From positions 214,261 through 278,260 of the forward strand of contig JAIXMR010000020.1 of the NCBI GenBank assembly GCA_025677835.1: DNA of 64,000 nucleotides, written 5' to 3'. How positions within the stretch are numbered: position 1 is the first letter of the stretch; each line of letters starts with the position of its first letter. The position numbers were made by a program, and so were the translations under genes. A model generated the notes under the pieces. That model searched no databases, had not been told where the DNA came from, and worked only from the letters and a program-made list of their open reading frames with translations. This stretch comes from Sporodiniella umbellata (Eukaryota > Mucoromycota > Mucoromycetes > Mucorales > Rhizopodaceae). This document shows, piece after piece, positions 37,633-49,567 of the stretch.

Positions 37633-37850
37633 TGTTTATCATTGTCTATGTATATAAATATACATAGACGACTATTCAGCTTTAGGCATGCTTTCTAAGA
37701 AAAACCGTCAGAATGGATTTGTTTTACAGTTCTTGTTTATTTAAAAAACCGACAAAAAAAACCTGAGTTTCTCTATACCCTCAGTTTTTTTTTTTTTTTT
37801 TTTTTTTTTATTATACGTCTATAATTATTCAGCACCCCCAGTTCTAAATC

Positions 37851-39588
37851 ATGGAAGGATCTAATGTAATCAGAATTTTTACAAAACGTTCGTCAACTAA
37901 TCAGTATTGAATACGTTTCCTTTTCTTTCCTTCTGCAATTCAAAAGCCACAGCTGGATTATCAAAAGTACTTGTTTTCACTGGTAGTGTCAAAGATAAAG
38001 CTTTCAATACCTGTCTGAACCCTTATGTTTTATTTGAATAAACTAGTTGGTTCAATCAGCCAAATCCAGAGCTCATGTCAATGCGATTACGATCTTGGGG
38101 GCTAAAGCAACACGACCTAGTTACCTCGAATATGCCACACGACAACCTCTTTCAGCCAAAACCGTAGCGGATGTGATCAACTTTTCGCAAGAGACTGCTG
38201 AACGGTTAGCCGGGCTGGATATCTTTGATGAAGTGCAAGTTTTATTAGAAAACGCATCCGATCACGACATTTTGGCTGAACCTGATTCAATCAACGTCGT
38301 CTATCAGGTCAAGGAAAAAAGCCGATTGTTTATAAAGACAGGAACAGAAATCGGTAACAATGAAGGCAACATGGTAAATAGTACACTTATCTAGATACTC
38401 TCGAAATATTAAACGGCCTATGTATGTAGAATGGATCCATCACTGTACGTAATCTTTTTGGCGGTGCAGAAGTATTGGAAACAGTAGCCGCATTTGGTAC
38501 CCGAACAAGCTCTGCTTTCCAGGTAGGTTTTTTAATTCAGTTATCAAATTGTTTATATGACTACTTAGTTTTCACTGGCTAAACCTGTCAATGCATCCCC
38601 TGATTCCAGAATTGATGTCAACGCTCATAGAGTGCTCTATAACAATGGCTTGACATCGTCTTATGAAGAGTTAGCTAGAGGCTTAGGATTAAGATATAAG
38701 GCAAGCCATGGATTTTTGTACTGCATTTTCCCTTTGTTTTATTTTAACGCCCAATCAAAATAGACACTCTCTCGATTTGGATACCATGAATTGAGTTACG
38801 ATTTATCATGGCGTACGATCGACCGTGTTTTACCTGGTGCTTCCTTAAGGTAAAGCGATACCTTCAAAAAAAAAAGGGGGGGAAGGGGAAAAGACTTATT
38901 ATCGTATAGTATTCGTAAAGAGGCAGGCCATTCACTCAAGTCTTCCATCAACCATGTGTTTGTTCGAGAACGTCGAGACGATTCCTTATTACCTTCAAAC
39001 GGTCATTATGTACGTATTGCCAACGAGTATGCAGGCGCTTTAGGTATTGGCAACACACAATTCATCAAGTCCGAGATCGAGGCACAGGTCTGTCATCAAT
39101 TAGGAGGAGGCCAAAGGTTAATGAACAAAGAGGGTGAAATAGAAGGTGTACATCCCGGCTGGGTGATCAGTGCGAGTGCTCGTGCTGGCTATCTCTCGGG
39201 TCCCACAGCTACTATTTCGGATCGCTTCTTCTTGGGTGGACCTCTGTCTGTTCGAGGCTTTAAAATGGGCGGTATTGGCCCAAGAGATTATAACGATGCC
39301 CTGGGCGGTCAAATGTACTGGGCTGGTGGTTTGAGCTTCCTTGCTCCCCTTCCTAAACTGGAAAGTAAACCTCTCCGTGCTCATCTGTTTGTCAACGCAG
39401 GCGCCAATAGAGATCAAGGTGCCTTTGACTCACTCTTCAAGCACGCTAGTACATCCGTCGGCTTTGGTTTGCTTTTCCGTCACAGCATTGCCCGTCTTGA
39501 ACTGAATTATTGTATACCTTTGACTGCCTCCAGAGGCGATCACATTAGAAGAGGTTTACAGTTCGGTATTGGATTAAACTTTTTATAA
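37851..39588 (+). CDS. SAM50: SAM50/TOB55 mitochondrial outer-membrane assembly channel
   Basis: The Omp85-family beta-barrel that inserts other barrels into the mitochondrial outer membrane. A POTRA-like N-terminal domain (VNAITILGAKATRPSYLEY, NFSQETAERLAGLDIFDEV) is followed by the barrel (NGSITVRNLFGGAEVLETVA, RFGYHELSYDLSWRTIDRVL). The conserved loop-6 motif is present: GGPLSVRGFKMGGIGPRD contains the (V/I)RG(F/Y) element. It ends in the barrel signal strand QFGIGLNFL with an aromatic last residue. Five or six exons. The start is inferred: a 15-nt first exon at 37851-37865 (MEGSN) splices at phase 0 through GTAATC...ACTAG to LVQSAKSRAHV at 38047. The uL16 gene follows after 125 bp. Confidence 0.9.
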
Positions 39589-39713
39589 TTGCCAACCTTT
39601 GTACGATTCGTGCGGTAAACCAATTGAATTTGAGAAAGAGGCAGATTTTTTTTTTTTTTTCTAAGCAAGGGCTCCCTTTTTTTTTTTTTTTTTTTTTTTG
39701 GAAACACAATAAG

Positions 39714-40292
39714 ATGCTGTCACTTGGCAAAAGCAATGTTTGGAATGCTGTTCAACAAACTTCCAGTGTGATCAGTCAAGTATTCCAACGACCTTCCATG
39801 TTGGGTAGTGTTCGTTTTGCTTCAAACTTCTCACCTCGCCGTACAAAATATAAGAAAGCACAAAAAGGAAGGATCCCAATTCCCACTGGAGGTTCAACCA
39901 AGGGCACCACTGTTCAGTTTGGTGATTTTGGCTTGCGTTTAAAAGAAGGAGCCCGTTTAACCAGTCGTCAGTTGACAGCAGTTCACAACACATTACGACG
40001 AAAGATCAAACCCATCAAGGGTTCTCAGATCTGGATGCGAGTCTTCCCTGACATCCCTGTGTCCAGCAAGGGTAATGAAGTACGTATGGGTAAAGGTAAA
40101 GGTACTTTTGAATATTGGGCTTGCCGTGTACCTCTGAACAGAATCGTCTTTGAAATCGGTGGCATGCGTAAAGAAATTGCCAAAGAAGCCTTCCGTCTTG
40201 TTTCTCAAAAATTGCCTGTCAAAACAGAAATGGTTGAACGCGGTGCTAAAGCCATAGTCCCAGTCAATAAAGAATTAGGCAAGACTGCTTAA
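39714..40292 (+). CDS. MRPL16: Mitochondrial large-subunit ribosomal protein uL16m
   Basis: The mitoribosome protein uL16m near the peptidyl-transferase centre. An intronless 192-residue frame. N-terminal presequence MLSLGKSNVWNAVQQTSSVI up to about residue 38 (SVRFASNFSP). Core L16 motifs: RTKYKKAQKGR, QFGDFGLRLKEGARLTSRQL, RRKIKPIKGSQIWMRVFPDI, then MGKGKGTFEYWACRV and KEIAKEAFRLVSQKLPVKTE. I chose the ATG at 39714 because an upstream in-frame start would translate a poly-T tract; the presequence from 39714 is normal. Confidence 0.95.
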   Translation: MLSLGKSNVWNAVQQTSSVISQVFQRPSMLGSVRFASNFSPRRTKYKKAQKGRIPIPTGGSTKGTTVQFGDFGLRLKEGARLTSRQLTAVHNTLRRKIKPIKGSQIWMRVFPDIPVSSKGNEVRMGKGKGTFEYWACRVPLNRIVFEIGGMRKEIAKEAFRLVSQKLPVKTEMVERGAKAIVPVNKELGKTA

Positions 40293-40301
40293 ACTTATAA
40301 C

Positions 40302-40339
<38 letters not shown>

Positions 40340-41053
40340 ACTTTGGACATTGGTTGCTTTCAACATAGAGTTCTGAAGTTTCAAAACCATATTAAAAAAA
40401 AAGTTAAAATAAATCAATAGAAAGTTGGATGCTTCTTTGATAACCATTGTTGATAAGCATTGTATTTTTATGTTTTTCGTTGAATGTTGTGCAAATTCAG
40501 TATCAAATCTCGATCTGTCTTTCTTACCCTAAGCTCTTTAGCCCATTGGCTTTATGGCTTTGAAATGTATTATTCAAACGTGCTTTAAGCTTACACAAAC
40601 CCAGACCTGTGCTTTCAGGAGCGCAATAGGTTCAAAACTCTTGACACGACGGCTGTGATCGAAGATGGCTCTCTGTGTGGGCAAAAGGTCCACTCTTTTT
40701 ATACCCTGTCAAGGTAACAACTCCAGCCTAAAGTGCACAATGACTAATCTGTACTCAAAGGCTTTTACTTGCACCAGCTACTTCTTGATATTCGTTTCAC
40801 TATGAGATGCTGAAAAGACAGACTGTAGGATGTTTACTGTGTGCTTTTCTATCTACTTTTGAAGCCCACTTTGGGCAATCAAAGAGGCGTTCTTAATAAT
40901 GATTATGACAGTCAAGCTATTATGATGTCATAGATCCTCTCTAGGGTACCTGCCTAGCAAAGTTTCTAGTGAAAAAAAAAAAAAAAACAAAGTTGCATTT
41001 TTAAATGAATAATGAAAAGGCAAAAAAAAAAAGCGTCAAAACGTGTATTTAAG

Positions 41054-41084
<31 letters not shown>

Positions 41085-41156
41085 TAATGTGTGTCAATGT
41101 GTTTTTGTTTTGTTTTTGTGTAGTTTGTGAAAGTGCTCTTTCTGTAAATACTAGGC

Positions 41157-41187
<31 letters not shown>

Positions 41188-41198
41188 TATGAATTTTT
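40293..41198. other. Intergenic 0.9 kb with no gene
   Basis: A 33-base poly-A follows the uL16 stop. The 40500-40930 part is more balanced in base composition than the flanks and holds a TGATGTCA (CRE/ATF-like) palindrome at about 40922. It shows no open frame, so a non-coding RNA or old element is possible but unsupported. Confidence 0.4.
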
Positions 41199-41950
41199 TT
41201 AGGCAGCTGAGTGAGGGCGACTGGGTGGAGGCGTATTTTCTTGATTACCAGGCTTAGTCGTTTCTTCCTGTTTGGGACCATCGTTACGATCCAAAACAGC
41301 ACTACAGAGCCTAGAGAGAATGTTCAGTTTAGAACCCTCATCGTCGTCTTCCTGCTCTTTTAGCTTTGAGTCCTGTGTGTCCATTGGTGGCTGTGAGTTA
41401 TGTTGAACTGCTTGTTGTTCTTGAGGGCTAGGCGCTTGAGGCGAAATTATATTCATGGCAGCTTGATAAGACATAGCTGAATTGTTAGGATACATTTGCT
41501 GAATGGCAGCAGGAACCATATAGGGTGGCATCATCTGTCCATTGCTGGAATAGACCGCATAGGGATCGTAATGACCAGAAGGAAACTGTTGATAAGACAT
41601 AGGCATACCTGTAGGACGCGTGTTGTTATACATAGGTGCGCCTGTCATAGGGGAGGCTATACTTGGTGTCGAAGCACCGGAAGAAGGACCACTACCACCT
41701 TCTTTTTTTTTTAAAAAAAAAAATGTTTACTATTTGATCTAATGTTTTTTATCATTGTTTTAGTACTTACCCTTATTTCTTTTCTTATAAGGTCCTCTTT
41801 TAATGCCTCTCTTACGTTCTTTACGTACTGAATCAATGCAAGTGTCGGTAATACCGTATTTGATACATCTTTGACAAGGCCTTCCGATATCACATTTTTT
41901 GCATGCCTTTTGACAGTTAACTAGTATGATAAGGCATGAGTCTACTATAA

Positions 41951-41982
<32 letters not shown>

Positions 41983-42287
41983 ACAAAAGATTTACCACAA
42001 GCATTTTTGACTTGCTTTCTCTTGGGCTTTCCATGAGCACCAAGCTCAACAGGCATAGTACTTGTCATAGGTGAACTCAAGTGGGCCATAGGGTCTTTTC
42101 TTTGGGCGGCCGCTAAGACCGACAGGGGCTGAAGACCTGCAGGAGAATAGATGGCAAGATTAGAGCCAGATAGTAAAGGCTGCGATGTGGAAGGATGGCT
42201 TTCTTGATTGAGTTGAGGAGTGGGCGCCGATGCATTCTGTGTTGTATGATTTTCATAACTTGCAAAGTATGGAGGAAAGTGTTGCAT
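41199..42287 (-). CDS. Zn2Cys6 binuclear-cluster transcription factor
   Basis: A fungal DNA-binding regulator. Exon 1 (42287-41998) is Ser/Thr/Pro/Gln-rich (PTPQLNQESHPSTSQPLL) and ends KPKRKQVKNAC. After an intron containing a TA microsatellite the cluster continues NCQKACKKCDIGRPCQRC and IKYGITDTC, giving the six cysteines of CX2CX6CX5-9CX2CX6-8C. A very basic linker follows (KERKRGIKRGPYKKR). The last exon is Pro/Met/Gln-rich with an acidic patch (EQEDDDEGSKLN) and ends PPPSRPHSAA. There is no fungal_trans middle homology domain, so it belongs to the short, low-complexity type. Target genes unknown. Two introns. Confidence 0.9.
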
Positions 42288-43042
42288 TTTATTTTATTTT
42301 TCTATATCTGCACTCTAGTCGGGGTAAATGCTATACAAACTCACAATCAATAAAAATAAAAATAAAAATAAAAAAAAAAAAGCCATTTCAAACCAGAACG
42401 AACCTCGAGACAAAGTACTGTTTTCTGGGAAAAAAAAAAAAAAAAAAAAAAAAAAAGGAAGAGCTTAAATGAAAGCCCGGCTTTGTGAAAAAAAAAAAAT
42501 GCTTATACAGTCAAAGAAATTAGGTTGGGCCAATTAAACAAATTTTGGTCATTTCAAAATTGGATTGGGACAGCATTTCAAAAATGGGCCACCAATAGAA
42601 AAAAAGGTAAAGGAATCAGAAAATAAATCGATAGGGCTTTTTAACTACAAACATCTAATCGGCCCACCAGCGGCTACTTTCAGAACAGTGCTTTGTTGTG
42701 CAAAGACAACAGGATAACCCTTAGTATTGTATAGACCTGGTAACGCCAAACATGTTATTGACAGCCAAAAAAAAAAAACCCCCCAACCTCTAAACATGCT
42801 TTGTCCTTATTTTTGTATTTTAGATTTTCAAACTGATATGAGCTGCAGGTCGTACAAAGTAAAAAAAAAACGTTTTACTAGGAACAAGGACAAGATTATT
42901 AAAACGTCAGTTACACACAAACTAAGGACACTATTGAAGCGGCTGGACATCACTTTATAGCTTTTTTGAGTTTGATGGGATGTTTTTGAGGCAAGATATA
43001 TGAGAATTTTCTGAAGTGATCGAAAAATCCATGCAATACAGT
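42288..43042. other. Intergenic, promoter of Zn2Cys6 gene
   Basis: Contains an AAAAT repeat (about 42350-42373) and poly-A of roughly 25 (42431-42456). No supportable coding region; the ORF at 42727-42960 is short and lacks context. Confidence 0.5.
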
Positions 43043-43909
43043 CTACAGGTTCATTGTAGTTTGAATAAATTGGACAAAAGCCTTCTTGCTTGCAGATGAA
43101 TAGGGTAGAAAGTGGCTAAGACAGGCATATCAGCTATTTATCTTAGTTTGCTACTTACCCTCCGGGATGGTGAAACACAATAGGATCTTGGAACGACTCA
43201 CTGAGCTCAAGCGTATCTCTAGGTAATACTTGAGTATCAGAGTCACCAATGTAGTGCAAGCTAGGCGTTTTGCACTTGTTCTCCGGGCTCAAGAGAGACA
43301 GAGTTTGCTCTTGTGTGACAGGTCGATAACCAGAAACAAGGACTGCAAATTTCAAAGGCGGATTATTAAAGCCTGGGGTTTTTTTTTCGAGGAGACTAGC
43401 TAAAAGAGCAGAAAAGACACATCCTTGTGAAAACCCTAGAATACCATCGAAAGGCCCCTTTTGTCTTACTTAGCGGTGTTTAATTATACAATAAACTGCT
43501 TACCTGCTCTTCGATCACTGACTTTACATATTCTACAGATTCTTTATAGCCGATATAATACCCATTCTGAGTTGCTCTGACCGCAGGCAGATGCCACCAC
43601 ATATGCATCCTATGTCCTACAAACAGTTTTTAAAATAGAATAAAAAGACACGTTTAATAGAAAAAAATCATTTACCCTCTGACAATCCCTGTAGCTCAGC
43701 TCCATCAGGCGTAAAGCAATGAGGAGCAGTAATAAACACTTTTTTTTACTTTTAATTGATGTCTTTATGCGTATGTTATATAAATACGCACCAAAATCAG
43801 CTATGGATTCAAGCTCTTTTCTTATGGGGGCAGTTTTGCTTTCAAAAATAGTTCCATTTTGACCGAAACCATGAAGGCATAAGATTTTTATTTTTTTATT
43901 CGTAGCCAT
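43043..43909 (-). CDS. FSH1/OVCA2-type serine hydrolase
   Basis: An alpha/beta hydrolase of the FSH1 family (yeast Fsh1-3, human OVCA2), thought to act as an esterase or thioesterase. The start at 43909 gives MATNKKIKILCLHGFGQNG (oxyanion-side HGFGQN). Exon 2 reads APHCFTPDGAELQGLSEG, then MWWHLP. The nucleophile elbow is GFSQG (GILGFSQGCVFSALL); the acid is in HYIGDSDTQVLPRD. The catalytic histidine lies across the last intron: HHPGG joins HFLPYSSASKK in phase and ends FVQFIQTTMNL (stop 43045-43043). All triad residues are present. Four introns. Substrate unknown. Confidence 0.9.
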
Positions 43910-46808
43910 AGAATTCAACAACAAAAAAAAAAAAAGAAACGCACTAGAGCTTTACATGGCCACAACTAAGGAAATGCCCTGTGACTTGTAAATTTAACAT
44001 CAGGACTCTACTCAAAAATTTCTTAAATCTACAACTTGCGCGTTAATGAACTTGAAAAAACATCAACCGCCTTTAGTCTGCATTTAGATTTATCTTTTAA
44101 CTCAAATCAAGCATTGATCTGATTAAATGCTCCAAAAAAGTAAAAATAAAAAGACAACATGACATCATCTTTACTACAGGGCTAGTACTAGAACTGGTAG
44201 CTGAAACTACGGTTGTGAACTATTGATTCTGTAAACATTGACTTTTAAGGTATTCTGGCTTGTAAAAGAGTTTAAATAATTCATCTGAAGAACAATACGC
44301 TATACGCAAAAAAAAAAAAAAAAAGAAAAAAGAAAAAAAAAACCAATACACCATAGTAAACATTATATACAACGAAAAATTCACATATCCTTTGGTTTAC
44401 TTGTATAAACATATCATTTACCTTTCTTGGCGACTGATAAGATATCTATAGGTATAAAGCTTATAAAACATACATTGTAAACTAGTCTATCAAGTGCTTT
44501 GGTAACTTTAATAGTCAATATATATATATATATATATCGATCAGATTAACAGGAGCAAGTTGCTTTCGATCATACAAAACACAGTGATAAAGATCGAAAT
44601 ATTTTTCCAAGCAATGTAAATGACTTGAGGCTCTAAATAAAAGAAGTCTTATTCTAACATACCAGACATATCTTTCTCTTGTATTAGTCCTATTTAAATA
44701 CGGTACCAAACCAAAAGTTTTAGTTGTAGTTGCTTGCTGGTGCCGCGCTGCTAATTAAAGCTAGTTTCCATCTTTTGTAGACCTTTATAGTCTTTGAGTA
44801 GGTGACTGTTCGCAATTTGAATCTGAGCTTGAGCTACAAGACACTGTAATGCAAGCTCTTTATTTTGAGTCAGCCAGATAATAGTACATTATTATAGTTT
44901 TGCTGAACTTTAAACAAAGCAGCAGTCAAAAGGTAAAGACGGATTTTTAGTAAAAGCATCTATGAAAGAATATAACTTTATTTAGTCAGTTTGACTACAA
45001 ACCAAAGTAAAAAGAATTCTTTAGCAACTTGACTGAGTGCAGAAAAGTATACCTTTTCTTATGTAAGGTCGATTTTACTATTAATTGGCAGCCTTTGAAG
45101 ACGCCAAGTTAATTCGTTATCTCGATCTGTCAGAACTACACTTTTTTTTAATCCTTTGTCTGGACTATTGAAATAGCAAAATCAGAAGTTTAAGTCTCGC
45201 TAAAACTTCAAATTGACACAACGTTCAAAAGTGTACGACTTATGTCAATAATTCAGCATGAGACCTTTTTTCATATACGAAAATAACTGATAAATGTGCT
45301 ATTTTTGCTTTTGTACCTAAAAAGAGTGCTTATAAATCAACAGCTTTTTTTCGTATAGCTATAGTAAGAATAAAACTAATTCTAAAAGTACTATACTTAC
45401 ATTGCTCTACGGTTACTACTTGACAAAACAGTTTTCTTTAGAAATTGTAACAAAAAGTACAATATTTAATAATCCACCCTTTAACAATTTATTTCTATCT
45501 GTTCACATGGCTTGATAACTAAAAAAAACGTTGGGATCGGTTTTCAACGATATATAATATATCTGCTCTCTTCTTTTTACTTTGACTATCCCTTACTTTT
45601 TTTTTTTTTTTTGAAATGAAAGTTTAGTTTAACATTCCCTTTTATATATAAAAGGGCTAGTAGCAGTCTTTCCTTTATGCTCTATATATACCGTTTTTTT
45701 TTTTACTTGATCAAACACAATACAAAATGCAAGAATATACTCAGACTTTGCAACAGCTTAAGGGTGTTCCGGCTTTCAAAGGTGGATCGAGGGCAGTGTG
45801 ATGGAATTCCCATGCCTTATATCTTAACTAAATATTCGATACATTCAAACTTACAATCACTTAAAATAGTGCAGCTTTTATAAAAAGCTTCCCCGTGTGT
45901 ACTTTCTACTGTTTCTTTTTTTGTATTGTATAACTTTTCGTTTTAAAGTTGGTATAGCATTTCCTGAGCGGAATTTAGCTTAAAACACTTCAAACCCCTT
46001 TATTTTTGATCGGCAAAGTGACACAAATACAAACATTATATTATTAAAAGCAGGTGGAAAACTAGATGAACAAATTTACAGACTTTTTTTGAGATAATCG
46101 CTGTTGCTAATGAAATAGTGTATAAAAAGCGCCTTCTTTGTAGATTGCAACTACTCATTTTTGTTTAGTATACGCACAAACTCACATAAAAACACAGAGT
46201 GTATGTACGTATACAAAACTGAGTTACTCCTGCATGCCTAAATTGATAGTAAAAAGACGTAGTTTATTTTGTTTATTTTCAGCGCTACAAACAAACAAAT
46301 TTGGTCACAAGGCTGTTTGTTTTTTTTTTTTTTTTTTGTTCATAGCTTTTTTGAGATTGAATTACCGAGTATGTGATGTGCGTTGAATCCTAATGGCACA
46401 GAAAAAAATGCATAGACATAAGATATTTAGGAGAAAATAGTATATTGTCTGAAAGTATGCCTAGTAGAAAGTACTTGAAAGAAAAACAATTGAAATGACT
46501 GAACGTTGCTTAGTCTGTTTTTTTTTTTTTTTTTAGCTTCAGTATCCTAACTTCTGGCTATAAAAATACTAAATATTCAAAGTATAGTGCAGATTTACTG
46601 AGATTCTTGCCCTTATTCTAGCTGCCTCTTCGTTTGCTTGCGTTTTGTCTAACTTTCTTGATTTTATCTTTTAAGTAATGGTTTTATTCTGAATACCCTC
46701 CTTTTTTAAATTAAAACTTTCTTTCAAGCAACAAAAATCAGTCGCAAAGCTTCAATGCGAATCGCGTCAAAGTCACTTCAAAAGTGTACATAAATCTTCG
46801 ACATTTTT
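43910..46808. other. AT-rich 2.9-kb interval before the secreted-protein array
   Basis: No clear gene. A TATATAAAAGGGC box at about 45645 precedes a short ATG frame at 45727. Another TATAAAAAGCGCC box lies at about 46120. These promoter-like boxes without intact genes may be remains of earlier array members. Confidence 0.4.
45727..45801 (+). other. 24-codon ATG frame behind a TATA box (uncertain mini-ORF)
   Basis: MQEYTQTLQQLKGVPAFKGG and four more residues to a TGA, about 80 bp downstream of TATATAAAAGGGC with a C/T-rich leader. It could be a truncated first exon (AAAG|GTGGAT is donor-like) or a peptide gene. Low confidence. Confidence 0.2.
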
Positions 46809-47170
46809 ATGGATCTTACTTTTATACACAAGCTCAATTGGATAGGAATATATAAATTGGTTTTCGTGATTTCTCTACTTCTCTGGTCCCTGCTAATTCC
46901 CAGTGTCATTTCTATAGTCTCATCGACAACAAGCGGGAAAAATCAATTAGGTTTGCTTTGCATAGCAGTACCTACGATACCTGTGATGTTTAAAAAAACA
47001 TGTTCAATAATCTCCATGATTGTCAACAGCTAACCCAAGGCTATGAATGCACAAATAGGTCTTACAACTGTAATATTACAAAGGAGAGTTTCGACAAAAC
47101 ATGTTTAGGCTACGATCTAGGAACTTATGAGTATGATACCTTGACCAAAATATGCTACGGGCCTATCTAA
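46809..47170 (+). pseudogene. Small secreted Cys-rich protein, frameshifted array member
   Basis: The first frame (MDLTFIHKLNWIGIYKLVFV) has a signal-peptide-like hydrophobic stretch, then LGLLCIAVPTIP. At about 46990 an A7 tract sits at a frame change: the second frame continues NNLHDCQQLTQGYECTNRSY, then NCNITKESFDKTC and TLTKICYGPI to a stop. The C-terminal spacing (C, 17 residues, C, 16 residues, C) matches the intact genes at 48.5-51.5 kb, so this is probably a broken fifth member. A sequencing or assembly length error in the A7 run would be the alternative. Confidence 0.5.
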
Positions 47171-48405
47171 TAGACATATCTATGTGAAATGATTATTAGG
47201 TTATGTGACGATCAGGGGTTTTCTTTTTCAAAAAAAAAGCGATATAATAAATATATTAATAAAATCCATAAATGTATCGACACCTGCTTAGTACGCTCCT
47301 TGATTTAAATGTATGCTTCAATCTATATATAAGCATTTTGTGTATACATTAATTATAGCAAGGGAAATCAACGATACAGTATTAAGTTTCAAGTTGCTGG
47401 TTACAATATAAGTCTTCACCGCGCACATAGAATGGCGGAAAAATAACATGTAAAAGCAAAATTCATTTCTGTTTTTATGCCGTATAATTTATAAAAATAC
47501 GACGAGATTCGTATAAAGGCGCTATCAAGCTATAGTGTTCACCTAGAAAAAGAGTGTAGAATTCTGGGCTATGCAGGTCTTGAGACAATAAAACTATGAT
47601 ATAGATGTATCCACAATTTTTGTTGATCTCAAGTATTATTTGAAAACCTACTTTAGCGCTAAGATAATAGTAATGACTTTAAAAAGAAATAGAATATGAC
47701 TAGTAGAATCAAGCCCCCTTTTTTTATAAATTGATCATGTATAGTATTAAACTATTACAAAAAAGAGCCTCTTTGTACTTTTTTACTACGATTTGGACAT
47801 TCGCTGCATTTACTATAGGGATTTTTTGATCACTTGTCCTTTAAAGAACTTAAAGATTGGCTTACAGACGGTTCGCTTAGTCCGTTTAGATTCAATATAG
47901 GAGTGACTTTTATTAAATTGCACTCTTTTTCTTTCGATATTGATAAGACATGAATCAATGTGCTTAGAAGTATCAAGATTGAGATACTATTAAGTTTTTA
48001 TGGGATTTCCATGGTATATAGGTGTAGAAATTAACTAACATTAGTCATTTGTCTTTTAAGTAGCATTTTTTGTTAAAACTAATCACAGCTTTCACTCTCA
48101 AAAACTAGCGTTTTAAAGTTTTATTCTCTTTTTTTTTGAATACTTGTTTAAACAATAGTAAAGCGACTGCAAAGGGTTATCAAGCCTTGGGCGAGTCGCT
48201 TTACTACACTTGCTTTCTCTTTATTTTTATAGTGATGTAAAACATCTTCCTAGCCCATTCTATTAGCTATGTTGGTCTATCTGATATATTTATACATTCT
48301 GTAGATTAATGACTTAGTTTTCTTTGGAAGGGACTTGCAGTTTTTTTTAGCGTGACAATGATATACACAGAAGATACTCTTTATTTTTATATTGAATGTA
48401 ATTTT

Positions 48406-48432
48406 ATAAGCAGGGTTGCTGTAAACAAAAAA
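48406..48432 (+). promoter_or_regulatory. Conserved array promoter box, gene 1
   Basis: TAAGCAGGGTT, four bases (GCTG), then TAAACAAAAAAA, starting 88 bp before the ATG, with a TATAAATAC box between it and the ATG. The same box precedes the next two paralogues. TAAACAAA resembles a forkhead site. Confidence 0.65.
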
Positions 48433-48493
48433 AAATTGCATTGTATAAATACTATTTGCCTTTTTTTCAAGTATTTCAAATCGATTTACTCAA

Positions 48494-48835
48494 ATGTACA
48501 AAATTACTTTAATGTTGCTTACGTTAACTTTTATACTCGCTCAAAACTCTCCCGCTTCAAATACTCCACGCTCAAGTAATACATGTGGATTGATCTTGTG
48601 GGACGGCTTGAAAGTCCATAAATGCATTTACGTTGTTCCTGAAGATGACTGCCTAACAAAGATTAAAGATTATTTAGGCTCTGCAAACTTTATTCAGCTA
48701 GCTAAAACTCCCAAATGTGGCAACAGCTGGTATTTCAGCCACGGCAACGGTACAGAGCTTAGTGAAAAGTGCGAAATACCTTATGCTTATTATACACGAT
48801 TCTCTGGTTTTTTTGATGAGGCATGCGAACCTTAA
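48494..48835 (+). CDS. Small secreted six-cysteine protein, array member 1
   Basis: A 113-residue intronless frame. Signal peptide MYKITLMLLTLTFILAQ. Mature part has six cysteines with spacing C-12-C-8-C-21-C-17-C-17-C: NTCGLILWDGLKVHKCIYVV, then DDCLTKIKDYLGSANFIQLA, TPKCGNSWYFSHGNG, and ends FFDEACEP. The tryptophan three residues after Cys4 is kept in all four intact paralogues. Even cysteine number suggests three disulfides and an extracellular role. It matches no family I can name. Own promoter box and TATA-like element. Effector, antimicrobial or structural roles are all possible; nothing in the sequence decides. Confidence 0.8.
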   Translation: MYKITLMLLTLTFILAQNSPASNTPRSSNTCGLILWDGLKVHKCIYVVPEDDCLTKIKDYLGSANFIQLAKTPKCGNSWYFSHGNGTELSEKCEIPYAYYTRFSGFFDEACEP

Positions 48836-49149
48836 CAAAATAAACTTTTGTTATTTCCACTATTTATATACACGTAACGATTTATTCATCTTAATTTAAC
48901 TTTTTATCTTTTTCAAAAAGGCATAGAGCAATCAAATAAACTCTGTAGTTTTTATTTTTCGAATTTTTATATTTCAGGACGTTTTTGAAAGAATTTCTTG
49001 ACACTGTACGTATAACAGCTTTTGTTATTGGTAAACAATACATATTGCCAATCTATGCTGTTTTTTTTCCTTGGTGTGACAAGGATCTACTATACTATAT
49101 TTGGGCGTCAAGCTATTGAAGATTTGGCCTTTCAATACCTGTAGTATCT

Positions 49150-49177
49150 TAAGCAGGGTTAGAATAAACAAAAAAAC
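49150..49177 (+). promoter_or_regulatory. Conserved array promoter box, gene 2
   Basis: TAAGCAGGGTT, AGAA, TAAACAAAAAAA, starting 88 bp before the ATG and followed by a GGCTATATAAG TATA box. A second similarity to gene 1 lies further upstream (GTGACAA-N-GAT), so the duplication unit included the promoter. Confidence 0.65.
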
Positions 49178-49237
49178 GGCTATATAAGTGCCCAAATTGA
49201 TATTTTTTTTCCGAGTGTCTTGAGCCAATCTACTTAA

Positions 49238-49567
49238 ATGTACAAAGCCATTTTAATATTGATGACATTACCTTTTTTGTTAGCTAAAATTACCGAACCA
49301 AGAACATGCTCTTTTTTTTTGGCTGCTGGAATTAATTATTTAAGATGTATTGTACCTGAAAAAACCAAAGAACAATGCCGCGCCGAGATACTTGCTCTAG
49401 AATACAGTAAAATATACATTGGACTGCCAAAACCAATAGGTTGCACAAGTGATTGGTTTGTAGCTAAAAGCAATGACACTAAAAAGTTTGGTGCCGAATG
49501 TATGGCAAGAAAAGGTTTAATTTTTTCTACCACTTATTTTCCAACAACGGCTTGTCAAGCTACATAG
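49238..49567 (+). CDS. Small secreted six-cysteine protein, array member 2
   Basis: A 109-residue intronless frame. Signal peptide MYKAILILMTLPFLLA, almost the same as its neighbours. Cysteine spacing C-12-C-9-C-21-C-18-C-17-C: RTCSFFLAAGINYLRCIVPE, QCRAEILALEYSKIYIGLPK, then GCTSDWFVAKSND and FPTTACQAT. The CI-V-P-E block after Cys2 is shared with members 1 and 3. Outside the cysteines and the W-[YF] motif, identity with the paralogues is low, suggesting rapid divergence after tandem duplication. Confidence 0.82.
   Translation: MYKAILILMTLPFLLAKITEPRTCSFFLAAGINYLRCIVPEKTKEQCRAEILALEYSKIYIGLPKPIGCTSDWFVAKSNDTKKFGAECMARKGLIFSTTYFPTTACQAT

Noticed and set aside
40500..40930. Possible structured non-coding RNA
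   Set aside because: Base composition is more balanced than the flanks, but no tRNA, snoRNA box pair or other recognisable fold could be supported by eye.
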